In this document: piece by piece, positions 10,013 to 19,445 of the stretch
Layout: each line of letters opens with the position of its first letter
How positions within the stretch are numbered: the first letter of the stretch is position 1
Assembly (NCBI GenBank): GCA_024760505.1
Contig: CP058931.1
Span: 2,366,001 to 2,430,000 of the forward strand
Length of the DNA stretch: 64,000 bases
DNA from: Nitrospira sp.
GTDB taxonomy: Bacteria > Nitrospirota > Nitrospiria > Nitrospirales > UBA8639
Direction of reading: 5' to 3'
Program-made: the position numbers and the translations under genes
The notes under the pieces: model-generated
The model's input: only the letters and a program-made list of their open reading frames with translations
Database searches by the model: none
Told to the model about the DNA's origin: nothing

Positions 10013-10435
10013 ATGGTGCGCCGAGACATTTATATTACGGAATTCGACCTGAATCGACTCACTGAACTCTTAGGAGTCTGGCAAGCATTCAAAGGTAGTA
10101 AGAGTACCAGCATTCACCTGGAAAGTTTAATGGAAGAATTGGATCGGGCACATATCGTTCTCCCAAAGGATATTCCGGCTGATGTCGTCACGATGAACTC
10201 ACGCGTCCGGCTATCAGACGTGAGCAAAGGGGAAGAGCTGGAGTATACGTTGGTCTTTCCGCGTGATGCGGATACTGCGACAGGAAAGATTTCTATTCTT
10301 GCCCCGGTTGGAACGGCCATTCTCGGGTATAGGGTCGGGGACAGTATTGAATGGGAGGTCCCTATAGGGACGAGGAAGTTAAAAATTGAAGAGATTCTCT
10401 ATCAACCTGAGGCGGCGGGAGATTTCCATCTGTAA
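10013..10435 (+). CDS. rnk: Rnk/GreA-like nucleoside diphosphate kinase regulator
   Basis: The 140-residue protein begins MVRRDIYITEFDLNRL and has the GreA/GreB C-terminal FKBP-like domain, with SRVRLSD, EYTLVFPRDAD, ILAPVGTAILGYRVGD and EWEVP. This is the layout of Rnk, which binds RNA polymerase and affects nucleotide pools. It lacks the long coiled coil of GreA. The ATG at 10013 has AAGGAG 8 bases upstream; the frame is open further 5' to 9962 without support. Confidence 0.88.
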   Translation: MVRRDIYITEFDLNRLTELLGVWQAFKGSKSTSIHLESLMEELDRAHIVLPKDIPADVVTMNSRVRLSDVSKGEELEYTLVFPRDADTATGKISILAPVGTAILGYRVGDSIEWEVPIGTRKLKIEEILYQPEAAGDFHL

Positions 10436-10839
10436 ATTTCTCCGGGCTCTATCAATTCACATGAACCACATGGAAACGTGTTAAGATAAAGACCCCAAAA
10501 AACGATGAGCTGAACCGGACGGGGGCAACGCTTGATGATTCATGCTGCCGATCATTACGAAGGATAGGATTTCCAATAACATCTTTCTTATCGAGCAGAT
10601 CTTCCGGGAAATATGCCTTGGTTATCATTATGGAAGGTGTCTCATCTATGAGGAGATCCTCGCCTCCCACGCGTCTGTTCACAATGGAATTTTTATTCCA
10701 GGGACTGTCCGGTTTATTTGTTGGCTTTCGTGCCTCTTCTCCCATACCTTTAGGGCAGAGAGCACTTTTTCTGCGATCAAATCCCTGATCGTGTAGAATC
10801 CCTCAGCCAACTTGAATGAGACGGAGGGGATGGACTCTT
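10436..10839 (+). other. Intergenic region, no supported gene
   Basis: The 404 bases between the Rnk-like gene and the GH13 gene hold only weak frames (one of 84 codons from 10542) without family resemblance. It probably contains the promoter and leader of the GH13 gene. Confidence 0.5.
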
Positions 10840-12378
10840 ATGAAACCGCGATCTTCGGCTTTTTCATCTCGCCCGCATCCGCATCTCTATGAAATCAATA
10901 CCTGGGTGTGGTTGCATGACCTCTCTCAGAAAATGAACCGAACGATTCGTCTTGGTGACGTGCCTGATCATGAATGGGATGAGCTTCAGGCAAAGGGGTT
11001 TGATTGTCTATGGCTCATGGGCCTATGGGAGCGCAGTCCTCTTGGCCGGCGGATTGCAAGACAACATGCTGATTTACAGAAGGAGTATGATAAAGCGCTT
11101 CCCGATTGGCAGGAATATGAGGTCGTAGGTTCCCCTTATGCCATTCGGGCGTATCAGCCTGATCCTGAGCTGGGGTCCTGGGAACAACTGAAGGACGTAT
11201 TGGGAAAACTTCATGACCGCGGGATCAAATTGATTCTGGATTTTGTGCCCAATCACACCGCATTGGACCATGAGTGGACCACCAGACATCCGGAGTACTA
11301 TGTTCAAGGGACTTCCAGGGATGTCACCAACTTCCCTTCGAAGTTTTTCCCCATCGAAACATCACAGGGCATTCGATATCTGGCACATGGCAAAGATCCG
11401 AATTGCCCTGCATGGACGGACACCGCGCAATTAGACTACTTCAATCCTGATACGCGTAAGGCGCTGATTCGCGAATTGCAACAAATTGCCGATTATTGTG
11501 ACGGCGTTCGCTGTGATATGGCGATGTTGGTGCTCAATGAGGTGTTTGCACAGACGTGGGAAAATCATGTGAAGGGCGATGTCTGCCCTTCCGGGGAGTT
11601 CTGGTCGGAAGCCATCTCCCGTCTGCCGGATTGTATGTGGATTGCAGAAGTATATTGGGATCGGGAATGGGAGCTTCAACAGCTTGGTTTTCAGTTTACC
11701 TACGACAAAAGATTGTATGATCGGCTTCGCCATTCGACCCCACATGAGGTTGCCCTGCATCTTCAGGCTGATACAATCTTTCAAAGCAAACTTGTACGAT
11801 TTTTGGAAAATCACGATGAGCCGAGAAGTGCGGTGGTGTTTGGCAACGTTCGTCTCCCTGCGGTCGGGGTCCTGATGGCCACATTGCCGGGCATGCGTTT
11901 GTATCATCAAGGGCAACTTACTGGAAAACGAATCCGGATTCCGATTCAACTCTGTCGAGCCCAGGACGAACCCCCTGATGAAGCGACCGTCGCGTTTTAT
12001 GACCGGATTCTGGCGATCACCAATGAGGACGTGTTTCACACCGGGAAATGGGCCATGCTCACGGTGCGTTCGGCCGGCGACGATTCTTTCCATAATGTCG
12101 TGGCGTATCAATGGACAACCGACCGGGATTGGAGACTCATTGCGGTGAACCTGAGTCCCATGGTTGCCCAAGCGAATATTCGCCTGAACGGAGCGCTTGG
12201 AATGGAATCGGGCACCTCCCCCAACTACATCTTGCATGACCAGTTCAGCGATCTATCCTTTGAGGGTAGGCGAGAGGATCTCATCCAAAGCGGATTGTAC
12301 GTCCGTCTCGATCCTTTCGGGTGCCATGTTTTTTCTCTGGGAGAAAAAGAAGGGGAATCTTGGGAAAAGAAAAAATAA
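10840..12378 (+). CDS. GH13 alpha-amylase family enzyme
   Basis: The 512-residue protein carries the four GH13 regions: DFVPNHTALDH (I), DGVRCDMAM near 220 with the nucleophile Asp (II), WIAEVYWD near 267 with the acid/base Glu (III) and FLENHDEPR near 323 with the stabilising Asp (IV). It begins HLYEINTWVWL, as in a group of glycogen-associated amylases. No signal peptide is seen, so it should act in the cytoplasm on glycogen or maltodextrin. GGAGGGG ends 10 bases before the ATG at 10840. The subfamily, and whether it hydrolyses or transfers, cannot be decided. Confidence 0.88.
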   Translation: MKPRSSAFSSRPHPHLYEINTWVWLHDLSQKMNRTIRLGDVPDHEWDELQAKGFDCLWLMGLWERSPLGRRIARQHADLQKEYDKALPDWQEYEVVGSPYAIRAYQPDPELGSWEQLKDVLGKLHDRGIKLILDFVPNHTALDHEWTTRHPEYYVQGTSRDVTNFPSKFFPIETSQGIRYLAHGKDPNCPAWTDTAQLDYFNPDTRKALIRELQQIADYCDGVRCDMAMLVLNEVFAQTWENHVKGDVCPSGEFWSEAISRLPDCMWIAEVYWDREWELQQLGFQFTYDKRLYDRLRHSTPHEVALHLQADTIFQSKLVRFLENHDEPRSAVVFGNVRLPAVGVLMATLPGMRLYHQGQLTGKRIRIPIQLCRAQDEPPDEATVAFYDRILAITNEDVFHTGKWAMLTVRSAGDDSFHNVVAYQWTTDRDWRLIAVNLSPMVAQANIRLNGALGMESGTSPNYILHDQFSDLSFEGRREDLIQSGLYVRLDPFGCHVFSLGEKEGESWEKKK

Positions 12379-12482
12379 CCATACCGTTCGAGCGATTGAA
12401 TGTGAATCAATTCATTTCGTCGCCCCACTCCAAGTTTTCAGGCGAAGGATTTTGCTCCGGCACCCAGCTTTCTCTGAAGGCG

Positions 12483-12647
12483 TCAACTTTTCGAACTGGT
12501 TCTTGCAATAAAGCTTGTGATCAGTTGCTCTAGTTCTTTGCTTCCACATGAGGGACATGTTGCGGCCCCGGTTTCATGTTCTTTCAGCGTGAGGGCTAGA
12601 AGGCATTCCTTGCCACATTTGAGACATTTGTAATCATACAGAGGCAT
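12483..12647 (-). CDS. FmdB-type zinc ribbon protein, 54 aa
   Basis: The peptide starts MPLYDYKCLKCGKE and has a second pair CPSCGSKELEQL, giving the CxxC...CxxC zinc ribbon of the FmdB family (usual form MPxYxYxCxxCG). The C-terminus is a short Ser/Lys tail. AGGAGG lies about 6 bases upstream of the start. Members are putative regulatory or metal-binding proteins of unknown role. The gene lies between two convergent or divergent larger genes. Confidence 0.85.
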   Translation of the reverse strand: MPLYDYKCLKCGKECLLALTLKEHETGAATCPSCGSKELEQLITSFIARTSSKS

Positions 12648-12743
12648 GACCATCCTCCTTCTTGGGTTCTCCGCGCAATCGGGAGAAGTTCATTGCGGGT
12701 GTTCGGATGATTCTGTTCATTCGGACTTATTTCCCCTCTTGGG

Positions 12744-15167
12744 TCACGGAGGCTTGGAACCGTGGACGGTTTCCAGAGAACGGCGGTCCCCCCACTCTGC
12801 GACAATGTGAGCCATTTCACTTAAGCGTTGAGCAGCGCGTCCATAAATGGTGTTGGGAGGATATTGTCCCTCCGGCTGAACTTCTCCGGCAGGCATTCCC
12901 GTGAGTAATTCGAGAACCTCTTCAATGGTATGCACCCCATATACGGTAAATTGTCCTGCCTCCGCTGCATCCACCACCTCATGATGCAGGGCCAAATGGC
13001 GGATGTTCTTTGCAGGAATCAGTACTCCGTGTTTTCCCGTCAATCCGCGTTTTTTGCATGATTCAAAAAAACCTTCGATCTTTTCGTTCACGCCCCCGAT
13101 GGGTTGAATTTCTCCCAGTTGATTGACCGATCCGGTGACCGCGAGGGATTGGTGTACAGGAACATCTGCCAGGCTCGATATAATGGCGACTAATTCAGCA
13201 ACAGCCGCGCTGTCTCCCTCCACCTCCGAATAGGTTTGCTCAAATGTGAGGGTCGCACTTAAAGCGAATGGCTGGAATTCGGCGAATTTTCCACCAAGAA
13301 AACCCGCGAGGGTCATGACCCCCTTGCTGTGGATTTCCCCGCCCAGTTCGGCTTCACGTTGGATGTCGATGACGCCTTCATTGCCTACAAACGTGCGAGC
13401 GGTAATCCGGCAGGGACGTCCGAAGGCATAGTCTCCGAGCTGATAGATGGACAGGCCGTTGACCTGACCAACCGTCTCCCCTTCCAGGTCCACCATAAGT
13501 GTGCCTTCCTGGATTTCCTCCTGGAGTCTTTCTTCTAACTGATTGGTGCGGTGGCGTTTCTTGTCGATAGCCGTTTTCACGTGAGTGTTCGAGACTAATG
13601 TCCGGCCATCCTGCTTGGCCCAATAGGCGGCTTCGCGAATCACGTCACTGATCAAGCTGAGGCGCAATGATAGCCGATCGCGGCATTCGGCAAGGCGAAG
13701 GCTGTGCCGGATCACTTCACCGACAGCGTCAGCTCCAAAAGCGGGAAGCCCTTCGTCACGACAGAGTTGTGAGATGAAACGGGCATAGAGCTGTTCCTGG
13801 CTGGTATCACGAGGAATATCCACCTCAAAGTCGGCTTTGACCTTGAACAGTTTTGAGAAATCATGTTCATACCCTTGCAGAAGAGCAAAAATATGGGGAG
13901 GGCCTAATAAAATGACTTTGATGTCAGTGGGAATTGGTTGAGGTTTAAGGCCGGTGGTAGCAAAACCAAAATACTCTCCGGGATCTTCAATGTTGACCGA
14001 GCGTGTTTTTATGACCCGCTTGAGCGCTTCCCAGGAGAAGGGCTGACGGAGCAGGTCTAACACATTCATCATCAAAAAACCGCCGTTTGCGCGCAGACAG
14101 GAGCCGGCTTTAATTTCGGTGAAGTCGGTATAGACCACGCCCAAATGCGCCTTTCGCTCAATTTTCCCGATTAAATTCGCATAGGTCGGATGAGGCTCAT
14201 CGATGATGGGAGCTCCCGAATGTTGGGCATGTTCGATAAGGAGGTTCACTTCATAGCGGCTGAGATTCGGCATGCGATCGCGTACATCCCAACCCATGAG
14301 TGCCAATTGAGGACCTTCACGCGGCAAAAAATCCTTGTAGTTGGTGACAATGTCTTCTTCGACTTTTTGAAGATATTCCAAGACCTCTAAAAGGGATTGA
14401 TGATGGTCTCGAAGGACCGCAAAGCGGTTGTGCATGACTGCCCTGACGACCTGGCGATCCATTTCACTGAGTTGGTGCTCCCCTTCATGATCCAAGGCGT
14501 GGACCTGGGCTTGGAATTCACGGATCTTTCCTTCAAGGATTTTTGCCTGCTCGGATATTTTGTTCTTTTCGGCAACAGATAAGGTGGCGTGATCCTTTTC
14601 CCGCAGTGGTTTTCCCTCTCGCATGGGAACGAGATTGAATCCCACCGGATCTTCTTTGAAGCCGAATCCACGCGCGTTGGCCTCTTCATTGATTTTTTTA
14701 AAGAGGGTCTCTTTCTTTTCTTCACGCTCTCCGATGATTTTTGCCCTGGCATCTAAATATTTATGGCTTTCAAACGCCAAGGGAAGATCTCTTTGAAGAC
14801 TTTGAATGATAAAGCTCATGGCCTGTTTAAACTCCCGCCCTTTGGAGGCAGGAAATGACAGGCAGATGGGGGAAGACGGCTCAAGGAAATTATAGACGTA
14901 ACACCAATCGGGAGGATCAGGCTTTGATGAGGCCACGTGTTGGACACGCTTGTGAATGATGGCCCATTTACCCGTACCAATTGGCCCTGAGGCATAAATA
15001 TTAAATCCGTGGCTTTTCATATTCAGCCCGAAATCCAAGGCTTCAATGGCCCGGGCTTGCCCGAGTGGTATTTCCAGGGGTGGCAGCTCATTGGTGTCGC
15101 TAAACCCCAAACTATCCACGTCGATGGTTGGAGCCAACTGTGAAAGGGGAATTTTCAATTCGTCCAT
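12744..15167 (-). CDS. Lon-like ATP-dependent protease (LonB-type, peptidase S16)
   Basis: The 807-residue protein has an N-terminal AAA+ part with Walker A GPIGTGKW near residue 61, an inserted coiled-coil segment (about 140-260, rich in Glu/Lys), and a C-terminal Lon protease domain. The catalytic dyad is visible as EGDSAAVAE near 650 (Ser) and GGVNEKIEGF near 692 (Lys). There is no LAN substrate domain, so it belongs with the single-chain AAA-Lon proteins typical of many environmental bacteria rather than with LonA. It should degrade damaged or regulatory proteins in the cytoplasm. Confidence 0.92.
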   Translation of the reverse strand: MDELKIPLSQLAPTIDVDSLGFSDTNELPPLEIPLGQARAIEALDFGLNMKSHGFNIYASGPIGTGKWAIIHKRVQHVASSKPDPPDWCYVYNFLEPSSPICLSFPASKGREFKQAMSFIIQSLQRDLPLAFESHKYLDARAKIIGEREEKKETLFKKINEEANARGFGFKEDPVGFNLVPMREGKPLREKDHATLSVAEKNKISEQAKILEGKIREFQAQVHALDHEGEHQLSEMDRQVVRAVMHNRFAVLRDHHQSLLEVLEYLQKVEEDIVTNYKDFLPREGPQLALMGWDVRDRMPNLSRYEVNLLIEHAQHSGAPIIDEPHPTYANLIGKIERKAHLGVVYTDFTEIKAGSCLRANGGFLMMNVLDLLRQPFSWEALKRVIKTRSVNIEDPGEYFGFATTGLKPQPIPTDIKVILLGPPHIFALLQGYEHDFSKLFKVKADFEVDIPRDTSQEQLYARFISQLCRDEGLPAFGADAVGEVIRHSLRLAECRDRLSLRLSLISDVIREAAYWAKQDGRTLVSNTHVKTAIDKKRHRTNQLEERLQEEIQEGTLMVDLEGETVGQVNGLSIYQLGDYAFGRPCRITARTFVGNEGVIDIQREAELGGEIHSKGVMTLAGFLGGKFAEFQPFALSATLTFEQTYSEVEGDSAAVAELVAIISSLADVPVHQSLAVTGSVNQLGEIQPIGGVNEKIEGFFESCKKRGLTGKHGVLIPAKNIRHLALHHEVVDAAEAGQFTVYGVHTIEEVLELLTGMPAGEVQPEGQYPPNTIYGRAAQRLSEMAHIVAEWGDRRSLETVHGSKPP

Positions 15168-15238
15168 GTTGCGTTAATTTTCCTAGCGAATGTGTGTGAA
15201 GGTTGTTTCCGAACCTTGGATTCTCCTGTACTGCAATT

Positions 15239-15619
15239 TTAGATCCTGGGTTGATAGGGGGCTAACTGCCGGATATAGCCGATTACCTCCCGAATCTCCT
15301 CTGAACTCAATCGATCCCACCAACCATGCATGGGGCTAAAGACCAAGCCCCAAATAACGCTCGCACGAAGGTCTAACTCGCTTTTGCCTGTGGATTCCGG
15401 AGAATGGAAATCTGTTGGGGGCACGATTAATGTGGATGAATCCGGGCCCCTTCCGTCGCCCGCCTTCCCATGACACCGGAGGCAATGCAGACGATAAATG
15501 ATTTCTCCCGCAGAGATCATAGTGGTCTGCTGAGCCCGGACTTCTCCAGGCCATAGCAAGATGCAGACACAACTGATAACGGGTATGACCAGACTGAGAA
15601 GGCCTTGTTTTTTTTTCAT
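15239..15619 (-). CDS. Exported monohaem cytochrome c
   Basis: A signal peptide (MKKKQGLLSLVIPVISCVCILLW, about 29 residues to VRAQQ) is followed by one haem-binding motif, CLRCHG, and a class I fold ending EEIREVIGYIRQL. A candidate distal Met ligand is in SPMHGWW. The mature protein is small (about 95 residues), so it would be a periplasmic electron carrier or a subunit. No terminal oxidase gene is nearby. Confidence 0.88.
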   Translation of the reverse strand: MKKKQGLLSLVIPVISCVCILLWPGEVRAQQTTMISAGEIIYRLHCLRCHGKAGDGRGPDSSTLIVPPTDFHSPESTGKSELDLRASVIWGLVFSPMHGWWDRLSSEEIREVIGYIRQLAPYQPRI

Positions 15620-15729
15620 CGGGTGAAGTTAGTCAGTTTCATGGATATGCGATCCTGTCGCATCTTGCAACACCCCTTCCCTTTTTTATGGACCCAAATT
15701 GCAACACTTTTCATATGCTCAATTTTCAC

Positions 15730-16155
15730 TTAGTCTTTTTGCTCTACTCCCAAACCTACCCATGCCCGTAAAAGATCCTGCCGGGTCAGGCATCCTATCA
15801 CCACACCATTTTCCTCTACTGGAAGTACCAGAAAATGATGGTCTTTCATGATTTTGACAGCCTCCGCTAATGTGGTGGAACTAGGAATGGCAATAGGGTC
15901 CCGCACCATAATCTCCTTTGCGGTTAATTGGCTGACATCCCGCCCCGCTTCCAGCACGGCTAGCACATCAAATTGGCTGATGAACCCCACACAGTGCCCC
16001 TTAGGATCGACAACCGGCGCGCCTGGTAAGGAAGATGTGAGAAGTTCTTGTGTTATGGCCAATCCATTCTGATCGTGGTGAAAACGGAAATCATGGAGTG
16101 TGGCGACTTGTTGGATTGTTCTGAGGCCGACGGTGGCGACCGCATGAAGACCCAT
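15730..16155 (-). CDS. Tandem CBS-domain protein
   Basis: The 141-residue protein consists of two CBS motifs: ITQELLTSSLPGAPVVDPKG with GFISQFDVL, then IMVRDPIAIPSSTTLAEAVKIM with GCLTRQDLLRAW. Such pairs bind adenine nucleotides or S-adenosylmethionine and act as energy sensors. No effector domain is attached, so its partner is unknown. Confidence 0.88.
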   Translation of the reverse strand: MGLHAVATVGLRTIQQVATLHDFRFHHDQNGLAITQELLTSSLPGAPVVDPKGHCVGFISQFDVLAVLEAGRDVSQLTAKEIMVRDPIAIPSSTTLAEAVKIMKDHHFLVLPVEENGVVIGCLTRQDLLRAWVGLGVEQKD

Positions 16156-16244
16156 GTGTTCCTCCTCTCTCTTTCACTCATAACCCCATAAAAGTCTTTT
16201 CACAGGGATGGAGTGAATGAAAATTTAAACGGTTTGAGACGAAA

Positions 16245-16436
16245 TCAGGTATGACTTCCATCCCGAATATACAACCCTCCAACCTCCAGAACTGTTCCGT
16301 CACTTAAGGTGATGGATAAAAACTCTTGATTCTTCATGAGAGATTTGACTTCCCCGGACCATCTGGATGGCTCAACAGACACGATTGTTTTTCCACAAAT
16401 TTTTACCTTTAGCCGTTCTACGTTATCTTGTTTCAT
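16245..16436 (-). CDS. Small hypothetical protein, 63 aa
   Basis: The peptide starts MKQDNVERLKVKICGKTI and has alternating polar/hydrophobic segments that look beta-rich (EFLSITLSDGTVLEVGG). The frame stays open upstream to 16646, but that part looks non-coding. I chose the ATG at 16436, where a weak GAGG lies 8 bases upstream. Function is unknown. The 314 bases between this gene and the Hsp20 gene should hold two divergent promoters. Confidence 0.45.
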   Translation of the reverse strand: MKQDNVERLKVKICGKTIVSVEPSRWSGEVKSLMKNQEFLSITLSDGTVLEVGGLYIRDGSHT

Positions 16437-16750
16437 GTGTTGGCCTCGGTCTTGGAATGGTTGATAACGTGTGCATGGTATTGTTTCCGTAAGCGCCATG
16501 AAATCAGAGCCTTTGCTCCTACATGAGTTGAAGCAAGCCTCGTGCCTTTTTGGACAACCTCTCTCTTTCGTCATCCCGCCGGTTATTAGCGGTGAATCCA
16601 TTTCCAATGAAGTCCTGAGGAATGCCGGATGAGCACTGGCGGTCATGACAGTTTTTTCCTCCCGCCAATCGTCAAGAAGGGTATATAAGTTGCATTTCAG
16701 CTATTTGCAAAAACTGGGTTCAATTATCATATGTTTAAAGGAGGTATGTG

Positions 16751-17287
16751 ATGGCACAATTAGTAGTGGAAAAGGACAAAAAGAAAGTCGCTCCGGTTCA
16801 GAAAGGTGAATTGGTTCGTCGAGGGGAATATGACCGGTTTCTTGACCGTATGGATCAAATGATGGCGGAAGTTTGGGGGCGCCCCTTTTCAGGGTTATGG
16901 CCATCCATGCCTGGTATGTTACGGCCCTCACGAGCGTTGCTGGGCGAATCATTGCACGTGCGAGTTCCTGCCGTCGACTTATATGAAGGAAAGGAGGAGG
17001 TGGTGCTGAAGGCCGAAGTACCAGGTCTCTCCAAAGAAGACCTTAAGATTGATCTGACGGATTCCATGCTGACCATCTCAGGAGAAAAGAAAAAAGAAGA
17101 GGAGATTAAGGAAGAAGACTATACCTATTCCGAACGAGCCTACGGGTCCTTTTCCAGGAGCCTGCAATTGCCTTGTGCCGTGAAAGCGGACAAAGTGAAG
17201 GCCACGTTTAAGGATGGGATTCTGGAAGTTAAGCTGCCCAAGACCGAAGATGCCAAAAAACGGCATGTCACCGTAAAAATTGAATAG
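16751..17287 (+). CDS. Small heat shock protein Hsp20 (alpha-crystallin domain)
   Basis: This 178-residue protein has an N-terminal variable part with YDRFLDRMDQMM, then the alpha-crystallin domain from VPAVDLYEGKEEVVLKAEVPG to ILEVKLPKTE. The conserved turn is present (YGSFSRSLQLP, DGILEVKLP), as is the oligomerisation-type C-terminus. It prevents aggregation of unfolding proteins without ATP. AAAGGAGG sits just upstream of the ATG. No clear heat-shock promoter was identified. Confidence 0.93.
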   Translation: MAQLVVEKDKKKVAPVQKGELVRRGEYDRFLDRMDQMMAEVWGRPFSGLWPSMPGMLRPSRALLGESLHVRVPAVDLYEGKEEVVLKAEVPGLSKEDLKIDLTDSMLTISGEKKKEEEIKEEDYTYSERAYGSFSRSLQLPCAVKADKVKATFKDGILEVKLPKTEDAKKRHVTVKIE

Positions 17288-17478
17288 TTTCAATCTCCCC
17301 GTGTTTGGATCGGTAAGAATCTGCGTTTGACAGGCGCTCCCGGAGAAGAACGACGTCTTCCCCAGGGAGCGTCAAAAGAAATCGGCAGCGGTAAGGCCGT
17401 AGTTCAACATTTTTGCATGCCTCTTCGAAACTGAGAGAACCGGGTTTTCAGAAAACCATTTACTGAGGAGGGGGCCGG

Positions 17479-18132
17479 GTGTTCAGGAAATTGAAGATTT
17501 TCGTTGTGATGGGAAGATATTCCAGCGTCAACGCGATTACTGTAGGAGCCATTCTTGGCATGGGAGTGTTGTGTTGGCCGGGTGGTGTCCTGGGGGTGGA
17601 AGCGCCTACCGTGGTGGTCAGAGGCACCATCGATGAGGTCATCCGATTGGTCAGCGATGAAGGTCTCAAGAAGCCGGATCAAGAGGCCCATCGTCGGAAA
17701 TTGTTGGAGGAAACCATTGGGCAACATTTTGATTTTGAGGAGATGGCCAAACGATCACTGGCGGCACATTGGAGAAATCGAAGTGAGTCGGAACATCAAG
17801 AATTTGCCACATTGTTTCAAACACTTCTTTCGAAAACCTATGCGGGAAAAATTGAAAACTATTCCGGAGAAAAAGTCCAGTATCTCAAGGAACGGCTCAA
17901 AGACTCCTTTGCAGAAGTGCAGACCACCATTGCGTCAAACAAAACTGAAATCTCTCTCGATTACCGGCTCCTGCTGAAAGACGGCAACTGGCGGGTGTAC
18001 GACGTGGTGGTCGATGGGGTGAGTCTCGTGAAAAATTACCGGGTTCAATTCGATCGCATTATTCGGGATTCCTCCTACGAAGAATTGGTGAAGACTTTGC
18101 GAGACAAGTCCAGTGACATTACCGCTCCCTGA
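17479..18132 (+). CDS. mlaC: MlaC/Ttg2D-type phospholipid-binding protein
   Basis: A signal peptide (about 37 residues, ending GVLGVEA) precedes an MlaC-family domain. Matching parts are RRKLLEETIGQHFDFEEMAKRSL, SEHQEFATLFQTLLSKTY and DGNWRVYDVVVDGVSLVKNYR. In the Mla system this periplasmic protein carries phospholipid between the outer and inner membranes. The GTG start has GAGGAGG upstream. Unusually, it is 34 kb from the mlaEFD genes in this window and sits directly upstream of the S-adenosylmethionine synthetase gene. Confidence 0.85.
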   Translation: MFRKLKIFVVMGRYSSVNAITVGAILGMGVLCWPGGVLGVEAPTVVVRGTIDEVIRLVSDEGLKKPDQEAHRRKLLEETIGQHFDFEEMAKRSLAAHWRNRSESEHQEFATLFQTLLSKTYAGKIENYSGEKVQYLKERLKDSFAEVQTTIASNKTEISLDYRLLLKDGNWRVYDVVVDGVSLVKNYRVQFDRIIRDSSYEELVKTLRDKSSDITAP

Positions 18133-18144
18133 CGGATTCTCAGT

Positions 18145-19359
18145 ATGACCACGCGTATTCTGATTCATCAGGCACCAGCCCTACCGGTCGACGCGCAACC
18201 TCTTGAAATTGTCGAACGGAAAGGCAAGGGACATCCCGATACGATTTGTGATGCCATTGCTGAAGCTGTGTCCATTCAACTGTCCAAGGCATATCAGGAA
18301 ACCTTTGGGCGTATTTTGCACCATAATATCGATAAATGCCTGCTGGTGGCGGGTCAGGTAAAGCTGCATCTGGGAGGTGGTCGGGTCACCCACCCGATGC
18401 GCCTGATCCTTGGGGACCGGGCTTCCTTCGGTGTTCCGGGGAAGATAATTCCCGTGTCCGATATTGCGGAGGAGACGGCGCGAACGTGGATCAAGAGCCA
18501 ATTGCCCCATGTGAATCCTGATACCCATATGAGGTATCAAATTGAGTTGCAACCGACGTCCGCTGAACTTGGGGCGATTTTTGAACAGAGATCGGGGGTG
18601 CTTCCGGCGAACGATACCTCAGCCGGAGTCGGTTATGCTCCGCTGACTCCCACCGAGCAATTGGTGGTGGACCTTGAACAGTATGTAAACGGGCCACGGT
18701 TTAAAGGGGCATTTCCCGAAACGGGGGAGGACGTCAAAGTCATGGCCGTTCGAATGGACAGGAAACTGTCACTCACGGTGGCCATGCCGTTTCTTGCCAA
18801 ACGGATCACCACAGAAAAAGCGTATTTTGCCCGAAAGGCGAAGGCTCTTCAGAATGTGCAGCGCTTTATTCATGAGCAACCTCATTCCTGTAAGCAGGTG
18901 GATGTGGTCGTGAATGCGCTAGATCGCCCTGGCCAAGGCCTGAAGGGCATGTATCTGACGCTGTTGGGAACCTCTGCCGAGCAGGGAGATTCCGGACAGG
19001 TGGGACGGGGGAACCGCATTTCAGGGGTCATCGCGCTGAATCGACCGATGAGCGGGGAGGCTGCGGCCGGGAAAAACCCCGTCAGTCATGTTGGGAAAAT
19101 CTATAATGTGTGGGCTCGTGAACTGGCCCTCAAGGCGTATGAACAAATACCAGGAGTCCGCGATGCCACGGTATGGATGGTCAGTCGGATCGGTGCACCG
19201 GTGAACGAACCACTGGTTGTCTCGGCTCAGGTCGGGGTGAAGAAGGGATATTCACTGAAGCGAATATCGGGAGAGGTCCAGGAATTGATCAAGCAGGAGC
19301 TGGCTGACATGGAACATTTTTGCGAGGCCTTGGCCACAGGGCAATTCCGGATATGCTGA
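18145..19359 (+). CDS. mat: S-adenosylmethionine synthetase, archaeal type
   Basis: The 404-residue protein makes S-adenosylmethionine from methionine and ATP. It belongs to the archaeal-type family and not the bacterial MetK family. Matching stretches include VERKGKGHPDTICDAIAE near 27, NIDKCLLVAGQ, DTSAGVGYAPLTPTE near 150 and GDSGQVGRGNRISGVI near 285. It starts 12 bases after the mlaC-like gene, so the two are probably co-transcribed. An exported methyltransferase that would consume the product follows two genes later. Confidence 0.93.
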   Translation: MTTRILIHQAPALPVDAQPLEIVERKGKGHPDTICDAIAEAVSIQLSKAYQETFGRILHHNIDKCLLVAGQVKLHLGGGRVTHPMRLILGDRASFGVPGKIIPVSDIAEETARTWIKSQLPHVNPDTHMRYQIELQPTSAELGAIFEQRSGVLPANDTSAGVGYAPLTPTEQLVVDLEQYVNGPRFKGAFPETGEDVKVMAVRMDRKLSLTVAMPFLAKRITTEKAYFARKAKALQNVQRFIHEQPHSCKQVDVVVNALDRPGQGLKGMYLTLLGTSAEQGDSGQVGRGNRISGVIALNRPMSGEAAAGKNPVSHVGKIYNVWARELALKAYEQIPGVRDATVWMVSRIGAPVNEPLVVSAQVGVKKGYSLKRISGEVQELIKQELADMEHFCEALATGQFRIC

Positions 19360-19445
19360 CGGCCATCATGAAAATAATCGAATTGGTCTACGCGACGAGA
19401 TCACATGCTAATCAGATAGATTCTATTGCCTGGCAGGATGCATGA

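Noticed and set aside
11431..12237. A 268-codon frame on the minus strand
   Set aside because: It lies wholly inside the GH13 gene on the other strand and its translation has no family features; it is a shadow of a well-coded gene.
17330..17376. Hairpin after the Hsp20 gene (GCGCTCCC ... GGGAGCG)
   Set aside because: The stem is good but no T-run follows, so I do not call it a terminator.
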